Assembly: GCF_900636535.1 (NCBI RefSeq)
Contig: NZ_LR134289.1
Location: 3,224,001-3,288,000, forward strand
Direction: 5' to 3'
Length of the DNA: 64,000 nucleotides
Source: Chryseobacterium gleum
GTDB taxonomy: Bacteria; Bacteroidota; Bacteroidia; Flavobacteriales; Weeksellaceae
The position numbers were made by a program, and so were the translations under genes. Below, in pieces: positions 36,869 through 45,427 of the stretch. The notes beneath the pieces were generated by a model that saw only the letters and a list, made by a program, of their open reading frames with translations, ran no database searches and was not told the origin of the DNA. How positions within the stretch are numbered: the first letter of the stretch is position 1; every line of letters starts with the position of its first letter.

Positions 36869-38239
36869 ATGCAGAGAATTCGATACTCTAGATACCTGAA
36901 ATCGATCATTATGTTGCTTGACCTCATGGTTATTGCATCTATCTTCATATTCTTTTTTATAACCAGAAACGAAAGTTTAAAATACCATAGAGAAACCTGG
37001 TATCAGAATATTTTTTCTCTGATTCTGTTGTTTTTATTCTGGGTGCTTCTCAGCGGCAGAACAAAAATATACAATATCCCGAGGAACCTTACCTATACCT
37101 TGTTTCTTGAACGTCTTTTAATTCATTTCCTTTTTTTTATACTTGGTGTTCTGCTTATAGGAAAGGTTAGTAAAAATGTATTTTTCAATTCGGATATTTA
37201 CTGGCTTTCACTTTACCTTTTTATTTTCATCTTTTTGGTGAAATCATTGATCTATTTCGCCATCAAGTATATACGATCCCTTGGAGCCAATTACAGGAAT
37301 GTCATGTTTTTGGGGGACAGCCATTCCACAGAAATTCTCAAGAATATTTTTACTGAGCGTAAAGATTATGGATACAGAATATTTGAATACGGACATGCTG
37401 AGCTTAACCTCAGTGAATTAATCGCTTTCTGGAAAAAGAACGGGATCCATACCTTGTTTTTATCAATGGAAAACTCGTATGATGAAAACATGGAAAACGA
37501 AATTTTTAAACTGGCAGAAGATAACAAGATTCATATTTCACTCATACCAAGTATTACACAAAGCGATTTCTTCCTTTATGATCTTGGATATATACAGACT
37601 CAGCCGGTACTTAACCAGGCCCGGTATCCGCTGGATTATTACTCTAATTATCTGATGAAAAGAACATTTGACATTGTCTTTTCTGTTATTATTTTGGTTT
37701 TTATCTGTTCATGGCTCTTCCCTATTATTGCCATTTTAATCAAAACTACTTCCAAAGGACCTGTTTTTTTCCTTCAGAAAAGATATGGCTTTCACGAAGA
37801 AGTTTTTAATTGTATCAAATTCAGAACAATGGTTGTCAATGATGAATCTACCACCAAAACCACATCTTTGAATGACTCCAGAATCACCAGAGTAGGGAAA
37901 TTTTTAAGAAAAACCAGTCTTGATGAACTTCCTCAGTTTATTAACGTTCTGAAAGGAGAAATGTCTGTGGTAGGTCCCCGCCCGCACATGTTGTCGGTTG
38001 ACAATTATTATAAACCAAAAATCGGAAGATACAGCTTAAGAAGTATGGTTAGTCCGGGTATTACAGGACTTGCACAGGTAAACGGACTGCGTGGTGACTT
38101 CGGGGATGTGGAAGTAGAGATGAAGAAAAGGGTTCTGGCCGATGCTTTTTATGTAAGAAACTGGAGTTTTGTACTTGATCTTGTTATTATTTTAAAAACT
38201 ACTTTTTTGGTCATCGGAGGAGATAAAAATGCAAAATAA
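36869..38239 (+). CDS. Polyprenyl-phosphate sugar-1-phosphate transferase
   Basis: A 456-residue membrane enzyme that starts assembly of a surface polysaccharide by putting a sugar phosphate on undecaprenyl phosphate. The N-terminal half has four or five membrane helices and a CoA-binding-like domain (NVMFLGDSHSTEILKNI). After a further helix near 270-295 comes the catalytic domain with PVFFLQKRYGFHEEVFNCIK, FRTM, RKTSLDELPQFINVLKGEMS, VVGPRPH and SPGITGLAQVNGLRG. It resembles WbaP/WcaJ-type priming enzymes. It may act with the asparagine synthase, flippase and glycosyltransferase genes at 13-17 kb, although it lies 20 kb away. Confidence 0.9.
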   Translation: MQRIRYSRYLKSIIMLLDLMVIASIFIFFFITRNESLKYHRETWYQNIFSLILLFLFWVLLSGRTKIYNIPRNLTYTLFLERLLIHFLFFILGVLLIGKVSKNVFFNSDIYWLSLYLFIFIFLVKSLIYFAIKYIRSLGANYRNVMFLGDSHSTEILKNIFTERKDYGYRIFEYGHAELNLSELIAFWKKNGIHTLFLSMENSYDENMENEIFKLAEDNKIHISLIPSITQSDFFLYDLGYIQTQPVLNQARYPLDYYSNYLMKRTFDIVFSVIILVFICSWLFPIIAILIKTTSKGPVFFLQKRYGFHEEVFNCIKFRTMVVNDESTTKTTSLNDSRITRVGKFLRKTSLDELPQFINVLKGEMSVVGPRPHMLSVDNYYKPKIGRYSLRSMVSPGITGLAQVNGLRGDFGDVEVEMKKRVLADAFYVRNWSFVLDLVIILKTTFLVIGGDKNAK

Positions 38240-38342
38240 GAAAACAGACCAGGTTACGGTAGAATAAATTTTAACACAAAACCAGGCTCTAGTCTTATCC
38301 CTGACTCTAGCCCAATTAAATAAAAAAGTCTAATTTAGCAGT

Positions 38343-39095
38343 ATGTTAAAAAAGTTTTTCACAGCGGTAGGGGAGTACATTATCCTCTTAGGAAAATCCC
38401 TGCAGAAACCTCAGAAAATGAGAGTTTTCTGGAAGCTGTTTATGAGAGAAATTAATGATTTGGGAGTAAATTCTTTCGGGCTTGTAGTCTTCACATCAAT
38501 ATTTGTGGGGGCTGTAGTGGCCATTCAAATGTTCAATAACTTTGATGCTTCATCATTTCCTATTCCTACTTCATTTGTAGGATATGCTACAAAAGCAGTA
38601 TTGGTTCTGGAGTTTTCGCCAACCATTATCAGTCTCATTCTGGCAGGTAAAGTAGGTTCCTATATTGCATCCAGTATTGGAACGATGAGGGTTTCCGAAC
38701 AGATTGATGCCCTGGACATCATGGGGGTCAACTCACCAAATTTTCTGATTTTCCCTAAAATTGTTGCCTGTGTTCTCTTTAACCCTCTTCTTATTGCCAT
38801 CAGTATTGTATTTGGTATCGGCGGAGGATATATTGCAGGAATTCTGACCGGTAACTGGACAGAGAACGACTATATTGTGGGAATTCAAATGTATATGCCC
38901 AATCTGTTCATCTATTATGCATTTATCAAAACAACTGTTTTTGCCTTCATCATTGCTACTGTACCTTCTTATTTCGGATACAATGTGAAAGGAGGATCGC
39001 TGGAAGTAGGTAGAGCCAGTACACAGGCGGTAGTGTGGACAATGGTATTCATTATCATTTCCGAATTAATTTTAACCCAATTAATATTAAGCTGA
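38343..39095 (+). CDS. mlaE: MlaE-type ABC transporter permease
   Basis: MlaE is the inner-membrane permease of MCE lipid transporters. The protein has 250 residues and about five helices. Family features are FTSIFVGAVVAIQMFNNF, LVLEFSPTIISLILAGKVGS, and the EQIDALDIMGVNSPNF elbow that contacts the ATPase. It would move phospholipids with MlaF and an MlaD-type ring. Its stop overlaps the mlaF start in TGATG, so the two are translationally coupled. Confidence 0.94.
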   Translation: MLKKFFTAVGEYIILLGKSLQKPQKMRVFWKLFMREINDLGVNSFGLVVFTSIFVGAVVAIQMFNNFDASSFPIPTSFVGYATKAVLVLEFSPTIISLILAGKVGSYIASSIGTMRVSEQIDALDIMGVNSPNFLIFPKIVACVLFNPLLIAISIVFGIGGGYIAGILTGNWTENDYIVGIQMYMPNLFIYYAFIKTTVFAFIIATVPSYFGYNVKGGSLEVGRASTQAVVWTMVFIIISELILTQLILS

Positions 39096-39910
39096 TGATT
39101 GAGGTAAAAGATCTTAAGAAAAGTTTTGGAGATGTTGAAGTACTTAAGGGAATTTCAACTTCATTTGATAAAGGAAAGGTAAACCTGATCATCGGACAGA
39201 GTGGCTCAGGAAAAACTGTTTTTCTTAAAAGTTTATTGAATGTATATATGCCTTCATCAGGGGAAATCCTGTTTGACGGAAAAGATATCAATACCATGAC
39301 AAGGGATGAAAAGCAGCATCTCCGCTCAGAAATCGGGACTGTATTCCAGGGGAGTGCATTATTTGACTCTTTAACTGTGGAAGAAAATATCATGTTCCCT
39401 CTTGACATGTTCACCAATCTTACCTACCGGGAGAAAAAGAAAAGGGTTTTTGAAGTAATAGGAAGAGTACATCTTGATAAAGCCGAAAAAAAATACCCTT
39501 CTGAAATTTCAGGAGGAATGCAGAAAAGGGTTGCTATTGCAAGAGCCATTGTGAATAATCCCAAATATCTGTTTTGTGATGAGCCCAATTCCGGACTTGA
39601 TCCTTATACCTCAAAGGTAATAGATGATCTTCTGTATGAAATCACAAAAGAATACAATACCACTACCATCGTCAATACCCACGATATGAACTCTGTAATG
39701 ACAATTGGCGAGAAAATTGTATACCTAAGACTGGGAATTAAAGAATGGGAAGGTAACAAAGACATTCTGATTACTGCAGGCAATAAAAACCTGATTGACT
39801 TCGTTTATTCTTCAGAACTGTTTAAGGAGCTGAGAGAATATTTACTTGAGAATAATAAGACGATTGAAACGACAAATACAAAAATAGACGATAATGAAAA
39901 AGGTACTTAG
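39095..39910 (+). CDS. mlaF: MlaF-type ABC transporter ATP-binding protein
   Basis: The ATPase partner of MlaE, 271 residues from the ATG at 39095, which overlaps the mlaE stop. It starts MIEVKDLKKSFGDVEVLKGI. Walker A is GQSGSGKTV near residue 36, the signature is EISGGMQKRVAIARAI near 138, and Walker B is YLFCDEPNSGLDPYTS. The C-terminal 40 residues extend past the ATPase core. Longer in-frame codons exist upstream inside mlaE but are not needed. Its last 17 bp overlap the next gene. Confidence 0.94.
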   Translation: MIEVKDLKKSFGDVEVLKGISTSFDKGKVNLIIGQSGSGKTVFLKSLLNVYMPSSGEILFDGKDINTMTRDEKQHLRSEIGTVFQGSALFDSLTVEENIMFPLDMFTNLTYREKKKRVFEVIGRVHLDKAEKKYPSEISGGMQKRVAIARAIVNNPKYLFCDEPNSGLDPYTSKVIDDLLYEITKEYNTTTIVNTHDMNSVMTIGEKIVYLRLGIKEWEGNKDILITAGNKNLIDFVYSSELFKELREYLLENNKTIETTNTKIDDNEKGT

Positions 39911-40505
39911 TATAGCGTTATTAGGATTTTCAATGTGGGCTTCTGCACAGATTTCACTGGCGGGTAAAGCTAACTTAATTTTTCCGACGGGCTCTCCTTC
40001 CTGGTCTAACATCAAAGGAACAGTGAATGATGCTATCCAGGGGACTGGTAAAAACAATGTAGGGTTCAATGTGGGACTTTCATTAAAAGTGGGCCTTCCT
40101 ACATCCCTGTTTGTGATGCCGGAAATCTACTATACTCATTTTAAAAATGAGTTTACTACAGAAAATACTACATTTGATGTAAAAAGCAACCGTATTGATG
40201 TGCCGGTTCTTTTAGGATATAACCTTCTGGGAAATATGCTGGGTGTTTTTGTAGGTCCTGTGGGAAGTTTTAACTTAAATAAAGACAATACTTACAACGA
40301 TTTTAAAGAAAATGCCAAAAATGATTTTACAGTAGGATACCAGTTTGGTGCTCAGCTTGAAATCAAAAAGCTTATTGTAAATGCTAAATATGAAGGCGCT
40401 TTCAGTAAAGATCAGAGAAATTTTATCAACAAGGTTTCCGGTTCGGAAATCAGATATGATAACAGACCTAACCTGTTTATGGTAGGTTTAGGATATAAAT
40501 TTTAA
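39894..40505 (+). CDS. Outer-membrane beta-barrel protein, PorT-like
   Basis: A 203-residue exported protein. The signal peptide MKKVLSIALLGFSMWASAQ has a cleavage site after ASA. The mature part alternates short beta-strand-like segments, for example VPVLLGYNLLGNMLGVFVGP, and ends in an aromatic residue (FMVGLGYKF), as outer-membrane barrels do. It belongs to the broad OmpW/PorT-like barrel type. The gene overlaps mlaF by 17 bp, so it may be an outer-membrane component of the same lipid transport route. That is an inference from position. Confidence 0.83.
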   Translation: MKKVLSIALLGFSMWASAQISLAGKANLIFPTGSPSWSNIKGTVNDAIQGTGKNNVGFNVGLSLKVGLPTSLFVMPEIYYTHFKNEFTTENTTFDVKSNRIDVPVLLGYNLLGNMLGVFVGPVGSFNLNKDNTYNDFKENAKNDFTVGYQFGAQLEIKKLIVNAKYEGAFSKDQRNFINKVSGSEIRYDNRPNLFMVGLGYKF

Positions 40506-40529
40506 TTTGATATCGAAAATAACAACTTT

Positions 40530-40560
40530 AAACCCTCAGATTTTATATTTGAGGGTTTTT
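40530..40560. terminator. Bidirectional terminator between convergent genes
   Basis: AAACCCTCA (40530-40538) pairs with TGAGGGTTT (40550-40558). The stem covers the stop codon of the minus-strand gene that ends at 40543 and serves both strands. Confidence 0.87.
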
Positions 40561-40854
40561 ATTTTGTTCTTCAAGTTCAGCCTGACGCTTTGCAATTTCT
40601 GCAGCCTTTTTTTCAAGCTCTTCTTTGTCTTTCTGCAGTTGCTTGAATTCTTTTTTCTTCTGTTCCGCTCTGATAGCGCTTCCTTTACTTACATATCCAA
40701 CCATTCCTCCGATGATAAGCCCAATGCCGACACCAGCCATCATTCCCATAATGTGAGAAATTTTTATCTGCTCTACGGCAAAATCAGTTGTTAAATAGAA
40801 AAGTAATGCAGAAACAGCCAGAAGTATAAGTCCGGTAATTGATAAACTCTTCAT
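40543..40854 (-). CDS. Small membrane protein with coiled-coil tail
   Basis: A 103-residue protein from the ATG at 40854. It has two membrane helices (about 5-22 and 36-58, the second glycine-rich: GMMAGVGIGLIIGGMVGYV) and a C-terminal coiled coil of about 40 residues (EFKQLQKDKEELEKKAAEIA). No named family is recognised. It lies between the convergent mlaEF operon and an M48 protease gene on its own strand, about 85 bp downstream of the latter. Confidence 0.75.
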   Translation of the reverse strand: MKSLSITGLILLAVSALLFYLTTDFAVEQIKISHIMGMMAGVGIGLIIGGMVGYVSKGSAIRAEQKKKEFKQLQKDKEELEKKAAEIAKRQAELEEQNKNPQI

Positions 40855-40939
40855 AATATTGTGTTTAGTGGTTATATAAAAAAGCCTTACCAAATTTACT
40901 AAAAATTTAATAAGGCCTTACTCAAGATTAAAATTCTAA

Positions 40940-41746
40940 TTATAATTTTCCTCCCGCAGCCTTATAATATTCCAAAGCTTTCGGAAGATCTTTATTGATA
41001 TCTGAAATTCTTGTTTCCGGGCTTGGGTGGGTAGATAAGAATTCAGGCTGTCTTGCTCCTGAAGAAGCGGCTTCCATTCTGTTCCAGAAAGGAATGGCGG
41101 CTCTCGGATCATATCCGGCCATAGACATCAGGTAAAGTCCCATTTCATCTGCCTCAGATTCCTGCCCTCTTCCATATTTCAGTAAAGCCACCTGTGACCC
41201 GATAGGATATACCTTCTGGAAAACGCTGGCCCATTGTGCATTGGAGATGGTTCCTCCCAGGATAGCACCTCCGTACTGAGCTACCATTGCCTGAGAAATT
41301 CTTTCGTTTCCGTGACCTGCCAGTGCATGGGAGACCTCATGTCCCATTACTACTGCAAGACCGTTATCGTCTTTTGTTATCGGTAATATTCCGGTATAAA
41401 CCGCTACTTTACCGCCAGGCATACACCAGGCGTTCAGCTCGTTGCTCTGCAACAGATTAAATTCCCAGCTGTAGTTGGCAAGATCTGCTGATCTTCCAAT
41501 ACTCTGATAATATCTTTCTGCTGCATTTTTAATTCTGTTTCCTACATTTACCACTCTCTTTGCATCTGCCGTACCGGTAATTACTTTACCTTTAGACAAT
41601 GTCGTTCTGTATTCCTGCGAAGACATTGTTAAAATTTCCGAATTGTTGGCCAGCTGTAAAGAAGACCTTCCTGTAATCGGGTTTGTAGTACAGGCAACAG
41701 CCGACAGAGCAATAGCTCCTATTCCAAATAGATGTGTAACTTTCAT
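40940..41746 (-). CDS. M48 family metallopeptidase, lipoprotein
   Basis: A 268-residue zinc protease of the BepA/Oma1-like M48 family. The N-terminus has a lipobox with cysteine 19 (IALSAVAC). The active site is HEVSH at 136-140, with the third zinc ligand in ESEADEMGLYLM. The block LNAWCMPGGKVAVYTGI precedes the active site as usual. Periplasmic or outer-membrane-attached members degrade misfolded outer-membrane proteins. It is a single gene, divergent from the DUF4251 gene. Confidence 0.92.
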   Translation of the reverse strand: MKVTHLFGIGAIALSAVACTTNPITGRSSLQLANNSEILTMSSQEYRTTLSKGKVITGTADAKRVVNVGNRIKNAAERYYQSIGRSADLANYSWEFNLLQSNELNAWCMPGGKVAVYTGILPITKDDNGLAVVMGHEVSHALAGHGNERISQAMVAQYGGAILGGTISNAQWASVFQKVYPIGSQVALLKYGRGQESEADEMGLYLMSMAGYDPRAAIPFWNRMEAASSGARQPEFLSTHPSPETRISDINKDLPKALEYYKAAGGKL

Positions 41747-41851
41747 AGTTTGAGTGTTAATAATTCAACCTTAACAATTTTTATTCCAAAATATTCCGGA
41801 AAGAATATATTTGCATACATTTTGCTGTTTAAATTTAATAATTATCTCATT

Positions 41852-42400
41852 ATGAAAAAGTATATTTCTTTACTGATGATTTTTGGATTCCTGTTTCTCT
41901 TTCAGAGCTGTGCGTCACAGGGGGCTTCAGATCCGAAAATGGTGAGTGCTTTGGTTGATTCACAGGAGTTTACCTTCTATGCACAAAGAGCCAATCCTAC
42001 GAATTATGATGTTATTAATGTCATGAATTCAATGCCTAATGCCACTGCAACGAGAATGCTTAATCTGAATGGAGATTATACCATTGATGTCAGTAAAAAT
42101 ACGCTTGATGTAGTTCTACCTTATTTCGGAAGGCTGTTCAACCCAACTTATGGAAATACAAGTGATAATAGCTACCGATTTACTTCAAAAGATTTTACAG
42201 TAACTAAAACTCAGAATAAAAAGGGAAAATGGACTTTAAAGTTCAAGCCAAAAGATGTAAGAACTGTTGATGAAATCAATATTGAGATCTTTAAAAATGG
42301 CAAAGCTTTCGTTTCTATGAGAAGTAATGACAGGCAACCTATTTCTTATGATGGTTATATCTCTAAAACTGAGGTTAAACAGGAAAAGGACAAACCTTAG
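41852..42400 (+). CDS. DUF4251 lipoprotein
   Basis: A 182-residue predicted lipoprotein. The N-terminus MKKYISLLMIFGFLFLFQSC has its lipobox cysteine at residue 20. The mature part matches the DUF4251 pattern: VDSQEFTFYAQRANP, LNGDYTIDVSKNTLDVVLPY, FGRLF, and DFTVTKTQNKKGKWTLKF. Function is unknown. The ATG at 41852 places the signal correctly; the frame is open further upstream but lacks a better start. Its stop codon overlaps the convergent meaB by 4 bp, so the two genes share no terminator. Confidence 0.85.
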   Translation: MKKYISLLMIFGFLFLFQSCASQGASDPKMVSALVDSQEFTFYAQRANPTNYDVINVMNSMPNATATRMLNLNGDYTIDVSKNTLDVVLPYFGRLFNPTYGNTSDNSYRFTSKDFTVTKTQNKKGKWTLKFKPKDVRTVDEINIEIFKNGKAFVSMRSNDRQPISYDGYISKTEVKQEKDKP

Positions 42401-43389
42401 TCTCTGTTTTCATTAGATAAAAATTTTTCAACAAATAATTTTGCTTCAGTACTTGGATTGGAAACCATCGCTGAAGCATTTTTTTTGTGCATATGATAAG
42501 CTTCTTCTACAGCATTGCTCTTTTTCATGAGTGACAAAATATATTCCTGCACCCAGTACTCGAAGCGTTTTTCAGCCTGCTGAACACGGATTTCGTCAAA
42601 ACGGCCGCTCTTCTTTTTCAGATCAATAAACTCATAAATTTTATCATAAACTTCCTGCAATCCCTCATTGTGAAGGGCTGAGCCTAATAAAACAGGGATT
42701 TTCCATCCTTTTTCTTTTGGAGGAATAAAGTCTAAAGCTCTTTTTAATTCAAGCCTTGTATTTTTTGCTTTCTGAAGATTGTCTTTGTCTACCTTATTGA
42801 TGAAAATAACGTCTACCATTTCCATGATGCCACGCTTTATGCCCTGAAGCTCGTCTCCTCCTCCAATGATTTTAAGGAATAAGAAAACATCGGTAATATC
42901 GGCAACCAGTACTTCTGATTGTCCTACTCCAACGGTTTCTATTAAAATATAATCATACCCTGCGGCCTCACAGATCATCATGGTTTCAAAAGTAGTATTG
43001 GCTACTCCGCCCAAAAAGCCTGAACTTGGGGAAGGACGTATAAAGGCATTTTCTTCTTTGGCAAGCTCTTCCATTCTGGTCTTATCCCCTAGAATACTTC
43101 CTTTGTTGATTGCCGAGCTGGGATCAATAGCCAAAACAGCTACTTTTTTTCCTTGAGCAATAGCCAACCTTCCAAAATTTTCTATAAAAGTGGATTTTCC
43201 AGCTCCCGGAACTCCGGTGACTCCTACCCTCACAGAGTTTCCGGTAAGGGGCATAATCTTCTTCAGAAGCTCCTCTGCCTGTACTCTGTGTTCTGCTTTT
43301 TTACTTTCAACCAATGTAATAGCTTTTGCAATCAGGCGTTTGTTTCCTGACTGTATTCCGTCTATTAGCTCTTCTGTAGAAAATTTCAT
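42397..43389 (-). CDS. meaB: MeaB-type GTPase, methylmalonyl-CoA mutase chaperone
   Basis: MeaB (ArgK) is a G3E GTPase that loads and protects the cobalamin of methylmalonyl-CoA mutase. The protein has 330 residues from the ATG at 43389. The P-loop is GVPGAGKST at about 59-67. Other motifs are AIDPSSAINKGSILGDKTRM, the switch region ETVGVGQSEV, and NKVDKDN for guanine recognition. The mutase gene is at 49218-51335 on the same strand, about 6 kb away with the repair operon in between. Confidence 0.94.
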   Translation of the reverse strand: MKFSTEELIDGIQSGNKRLIAKAITLVESKKAEHRVQAEELLKKIMPLTGNSVRVGVTGVPGAGKSTFIENFGRLAIAQGKKVAVLAIDPSSAINKGSILGDKTRMEELAKEENAFIRPSPSSGFLGGVANTTFETMMICEAAGYDYILIETVGVGQSEVLVADITDVFLFLKIIGGGDELQGIKRGIMEMVDVIFINKVDKDNLQKAKNTRLELKRALDFIPPKEKGWKIPVLLGSALHNEGLQEVYDKIYEFIDLKKKSGRFDEIRVQQAEKRFEYWVQEYILSLMKKSNAVEEAYHMHKKNASAMVSNPSTEAKLFVEKFLSNENRD

Positions 43390-43585
43390 TGTTTCAAAAT
43401 TAATAATTAAAATGGGAATGATCAATAGCTGCCTCATAATGACAGGACAAAAGGCATAAATTGCCTGATCTGATACTGACGATTCTTCATCAGTTCAATT
43501 TTTATTTCTTCTAAATTAAAACTACAACACCCTGTATCAACGGCTTAAGGAATTTATTACATTTGTTATATATCAAAAAAGAAAC

Positions 43586-43879
43586 ATGAAAAAACTTATT
43601 GCTGCGGCTTCGTTAACTGCTATTCTGCTGGTTTCCTGTACGCCGAAAGCTGCTACATCCACTGCTACTGCAGGCGCTGCAACGTCTACTGCAGAACAGA
43701 TTGCTCAGGGGAAAACCATTTTTGAAAATTCCTGCGGAAGATGCCATAAATTACCGGATCCTGCTTCACATAATCCTGTGCAATGGGTAGGAATCATGAA
43801 TTCGATGGCGCCAAAAGCTAAACTGACGGATGAACAGCATCAATGGGTTTATGACTATATTGTTTCTGTGAAGAAGTAA
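43586..43879 (+). CDS. Small cytochrome c lipoprotein 1
   Basis: A 97-residue predicted lipoprotein with a single heme c domain. The lipobox cysteine is residue 18 (AILLVSC). An alanine- and threonine-rich linker follows. The heme site is CGRCH at 50-54, and the likely axial methionine is in MAPKAKLTD. It is among the smallest class I cytochromes c and would be anchored to a membrane facing the periplasm, as an electron carrier. A close paralogue lies 18 bp downstream. Confidence 0.88.
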   Translation: MKKLIAAASLTAILLVSCTPKAATSTATAGAATSTAEQIAQGKTIFENSCGRCHKLPDPASHNPVQWVGIMNSMAPKAKLTDEQHQWVYDYIVSVKK

Positions 43880-43897
43880 TCAACAAACAAAAATAGT

Positions 43898-44185
43898 ATG
43901 AAAAAAATCATCTTAGCCGGTTTCGCAACATCAGCATTTCTGGTATCATGCGGACCAAAAAGTGTGGCTGTAACAGGGCCAAAGTATACCTCATCTGAGC
44001 AATTGGCGCAAGGAAAAACGATCTTCGAAAATTCCTGTGCAAAATGTCATAAACTGCCGGAACCTACGAAGCATGATGACAAAGGATGGATCAATACGTT
44101 AAGCAGAATGGCTCCAAAAGCCAAGCTGACGGATGACCAACATCAAATGGTGTACGATTATCTGATTTCTGTAAATAAAAAATAA
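43898..44185 (+). CDS. Small cytochrome c lipoprotein 2
   Basis: A 95-residue paralogue of the preceding gene. The lipobox cysteine is residue 18 (AFLVSC) and the heme site is CAKCH at 47-51. Both proteins share the runs QGKTIFENSC and MAPKAKLTD, which shows a tandem duplication. The linkers before the heme domains differ, as does the loop after the heme motif. A terminator hairpin starts at the stop codon. Confidence 0.88.
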   Translation: MKKIILAGFATSAFLVSCGPKSVAVTGPKYTSSEQLAQGKTIFENSCAKCHKLPEPTKHDDKGWINTLSRMAPKAKLTDDQHQMVYDYLISVNKK

Positions 44186-44209
44186 GCTTTCAATAGAAAG
44201 CTTATTTTC
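44181..44209. terminator. Terminator shared by the cytochrome pair and the repair operon
   Basis: A perfect 11-bp stem (44181-44191 with 44196-44206, loop AATA) begins at the stop codon of the second cytochrome gene and continues into T residues. It is also the only candidate terminator for the convergent operon ending at 44234. Confidence 0.82.
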
Positions 44210-44233
44210 TTAATTATACCATGGTAAAACAGA

Positions 44234-44740
44234 TTATTCTGCCTTTTTTACAGTTCTTGTTCTGGTTGCCTTTCCTTTGACTAATTTTTCTCTTTCTTCA
44301 AGTATATCCAGCGCTGCTCTGCTGTAAGCAAATCTTTTGGCTTCTTTAAGCGTTGCTAAAGCCTGTTTATACTCAAAGTTTCTTTCCTGCATAAGAGACC
44401 GGCAATTCAGAATTTCTGATTTGTCAATTCCTTTTAGTTTCAGGGCAAATTCAATTAATTTTCCGGCTTCGTCATAATCTTCATTATTCAGGAGACATTC
44501 AATATAATACTTGGGAGTATTGACATTTCCAATATTATTCTGCATCGCTTCATCGAAATATTTCTTTGCCGTTTCATAATCTTTTAATTCTTCGGAATAT
44601 ACTCTTCCCATCAGACAGAGGCTGTCTGCGTCTTCTGGTTCGTAAGATAACGCATAGTTCAGCGCATCAATACATTCGGAAAGGTTGAAAGGAAAGTAGT
44701 CTAATGCTTCAAAATAATATTTACTTTTAGTTAAGGTCAT
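44234..44740 (-). CDS. TPR-like protein, last gene of the RtcB/PrfH operon
   Basis: A 168-residue soluble, helical protein. Residues 20-145 read as tetratricopeptide-like repeats, for example YEPEDADSLCLMGRVYSEEL followed by DYETAKKYFDEAM, then ALATLKEAKRFAYSR. The C-terminal 15 residues are basic (KGKATRTRTVKK). TPR units usually serve protein contacts. The start at 44740 overlaps the prfH stop by 14 bp, so translation is probably coupled. Nothing else shows a function; a scaffold for the PrfH or RtcB step is a guess from position. Confidence 0.75.
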   Translation of the reverse strand: MTLTKSKYYFEALDYFPFNLSECIDALNYALSYEPEDADSLCLMGRVYSEELKDYETAKKYFDEAMQNNIGNVNTPKYYIECLLNNEDYDEAGKLIEFALKLKGIDKSEILNCRSLMQERNFEYKQALATLKEAKRFAYSRAALDILEEREKLVKGKATRTRTVKKAE

Positions 44741-45425
44741 TTCTATAGTTTTTAAGTTCGTTTTTCAAGGCATTCCTTTGTTTTTTGAATGTCCTGTCTT
44801 TATAATTCTTTTTAAAATCCGTCCCGGAAAATGTACGGACCGGATTTCCGCGTTCTACCTGCATCTGAAGGGACCATGTATCTTTCATCTTTCTTTCCAG
44901 CTGTTGGATATAAACGGCCATTACCTTTTCTTTAAGTCTGATAACGGATCGCTTTTTATTCTCCAGCTGTGAACGGGAATCCTGTACAAAGACCGTTTCA
45001 TTAGTGGGAATGTGGGTAGCCCGCACAGCGGTATTCACCTTGTTTACATTTTGCCCTCCACTACCCTGGCTTCTCGCTGTCTGAAACCTGATATCTTTTT
45101 CATTGAAATCAATCATTTTTACATTTTCCAGTTCAAAGATCCCGATAAACCAATTGCTTCTTTTATGCAGTTTTCTGAATGTACTTTTTCCTGTCCAGCA
45201 AACAGTTCCCAACCAGTTTTTTAAGAAAAGATTTATTTCTTTTCCTTTCAAAAGGATAGTCACAGATTTTAATGTCAGGTTTTCATCACCGTTTTCACGA
45301 TGAATGATTTCGTAGTCTATTGTATTTTGTTTGGCCTCTTCAAGAAAGGTCTTCAGAACTTTGGCGGCTACCCACTGGCATTCCAAAGGACCTCTTCCTG
45401 AAGTGATCTGTATAATTTTTTCCAT
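44727..45425 (-). CDS. prfH: PrfH, release-factor-like ribosome rescue protein
   Basis: PrfH is a class I release factor homologue that frees the peptide from ribosomes whose decoding centre has been damaged. The protein has 232 residues from the ATG at 45425. The GGQ peptidyl-hydrolase motif is at about 123-125 ([19 protein letters not shown]). The N-terminal 110 residues are unlike RF1/RF2 domain 1, and no codon-reading PxT or SPF motif is visible. The C-terminus is very basic. This size and layout fit PrfH, not a broken RF1 or RF2. Its start is 2 bp after the nucleotidyltransferase stop, and rtcB lies one gene further upstream, the known pairing. Confidence 0.9.
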   Translation of the reverse strand: MEKIIQITSGRGPLECQWVAAKVLKTFLEEAKQNTIDYEIIHRENGDENLTLKSVTILLKGKEINLFLKNWLGTVCWTGKSTFRKLHKRSNWFIGIFELENVKMIDFNEKDIRFQTARSQGSGGQNVNKVNTAVRATHIPTNETVFVQDSRSQLENKKRSVIRLKEKVMAVYIQQLERKMKDTWSLQMQVERGNPVRTFSGTDFKKNYKDRTFKKQRNALKNELKNYRNDLN

Positions 45426-45427
45426 TT

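Noticed and set aside
43390..43437. Longer N-terminus for MeaB
   Set aside because: The added residues are hydrophobic and unlike the family; the ATG at 43389 fits.
44727..45425. Truncated or frameshifted RF1/RF2 gene
   Set aside because: The frame is intact, the N-terminus is specific and the neighbour is rtcB, so it is PrfH.
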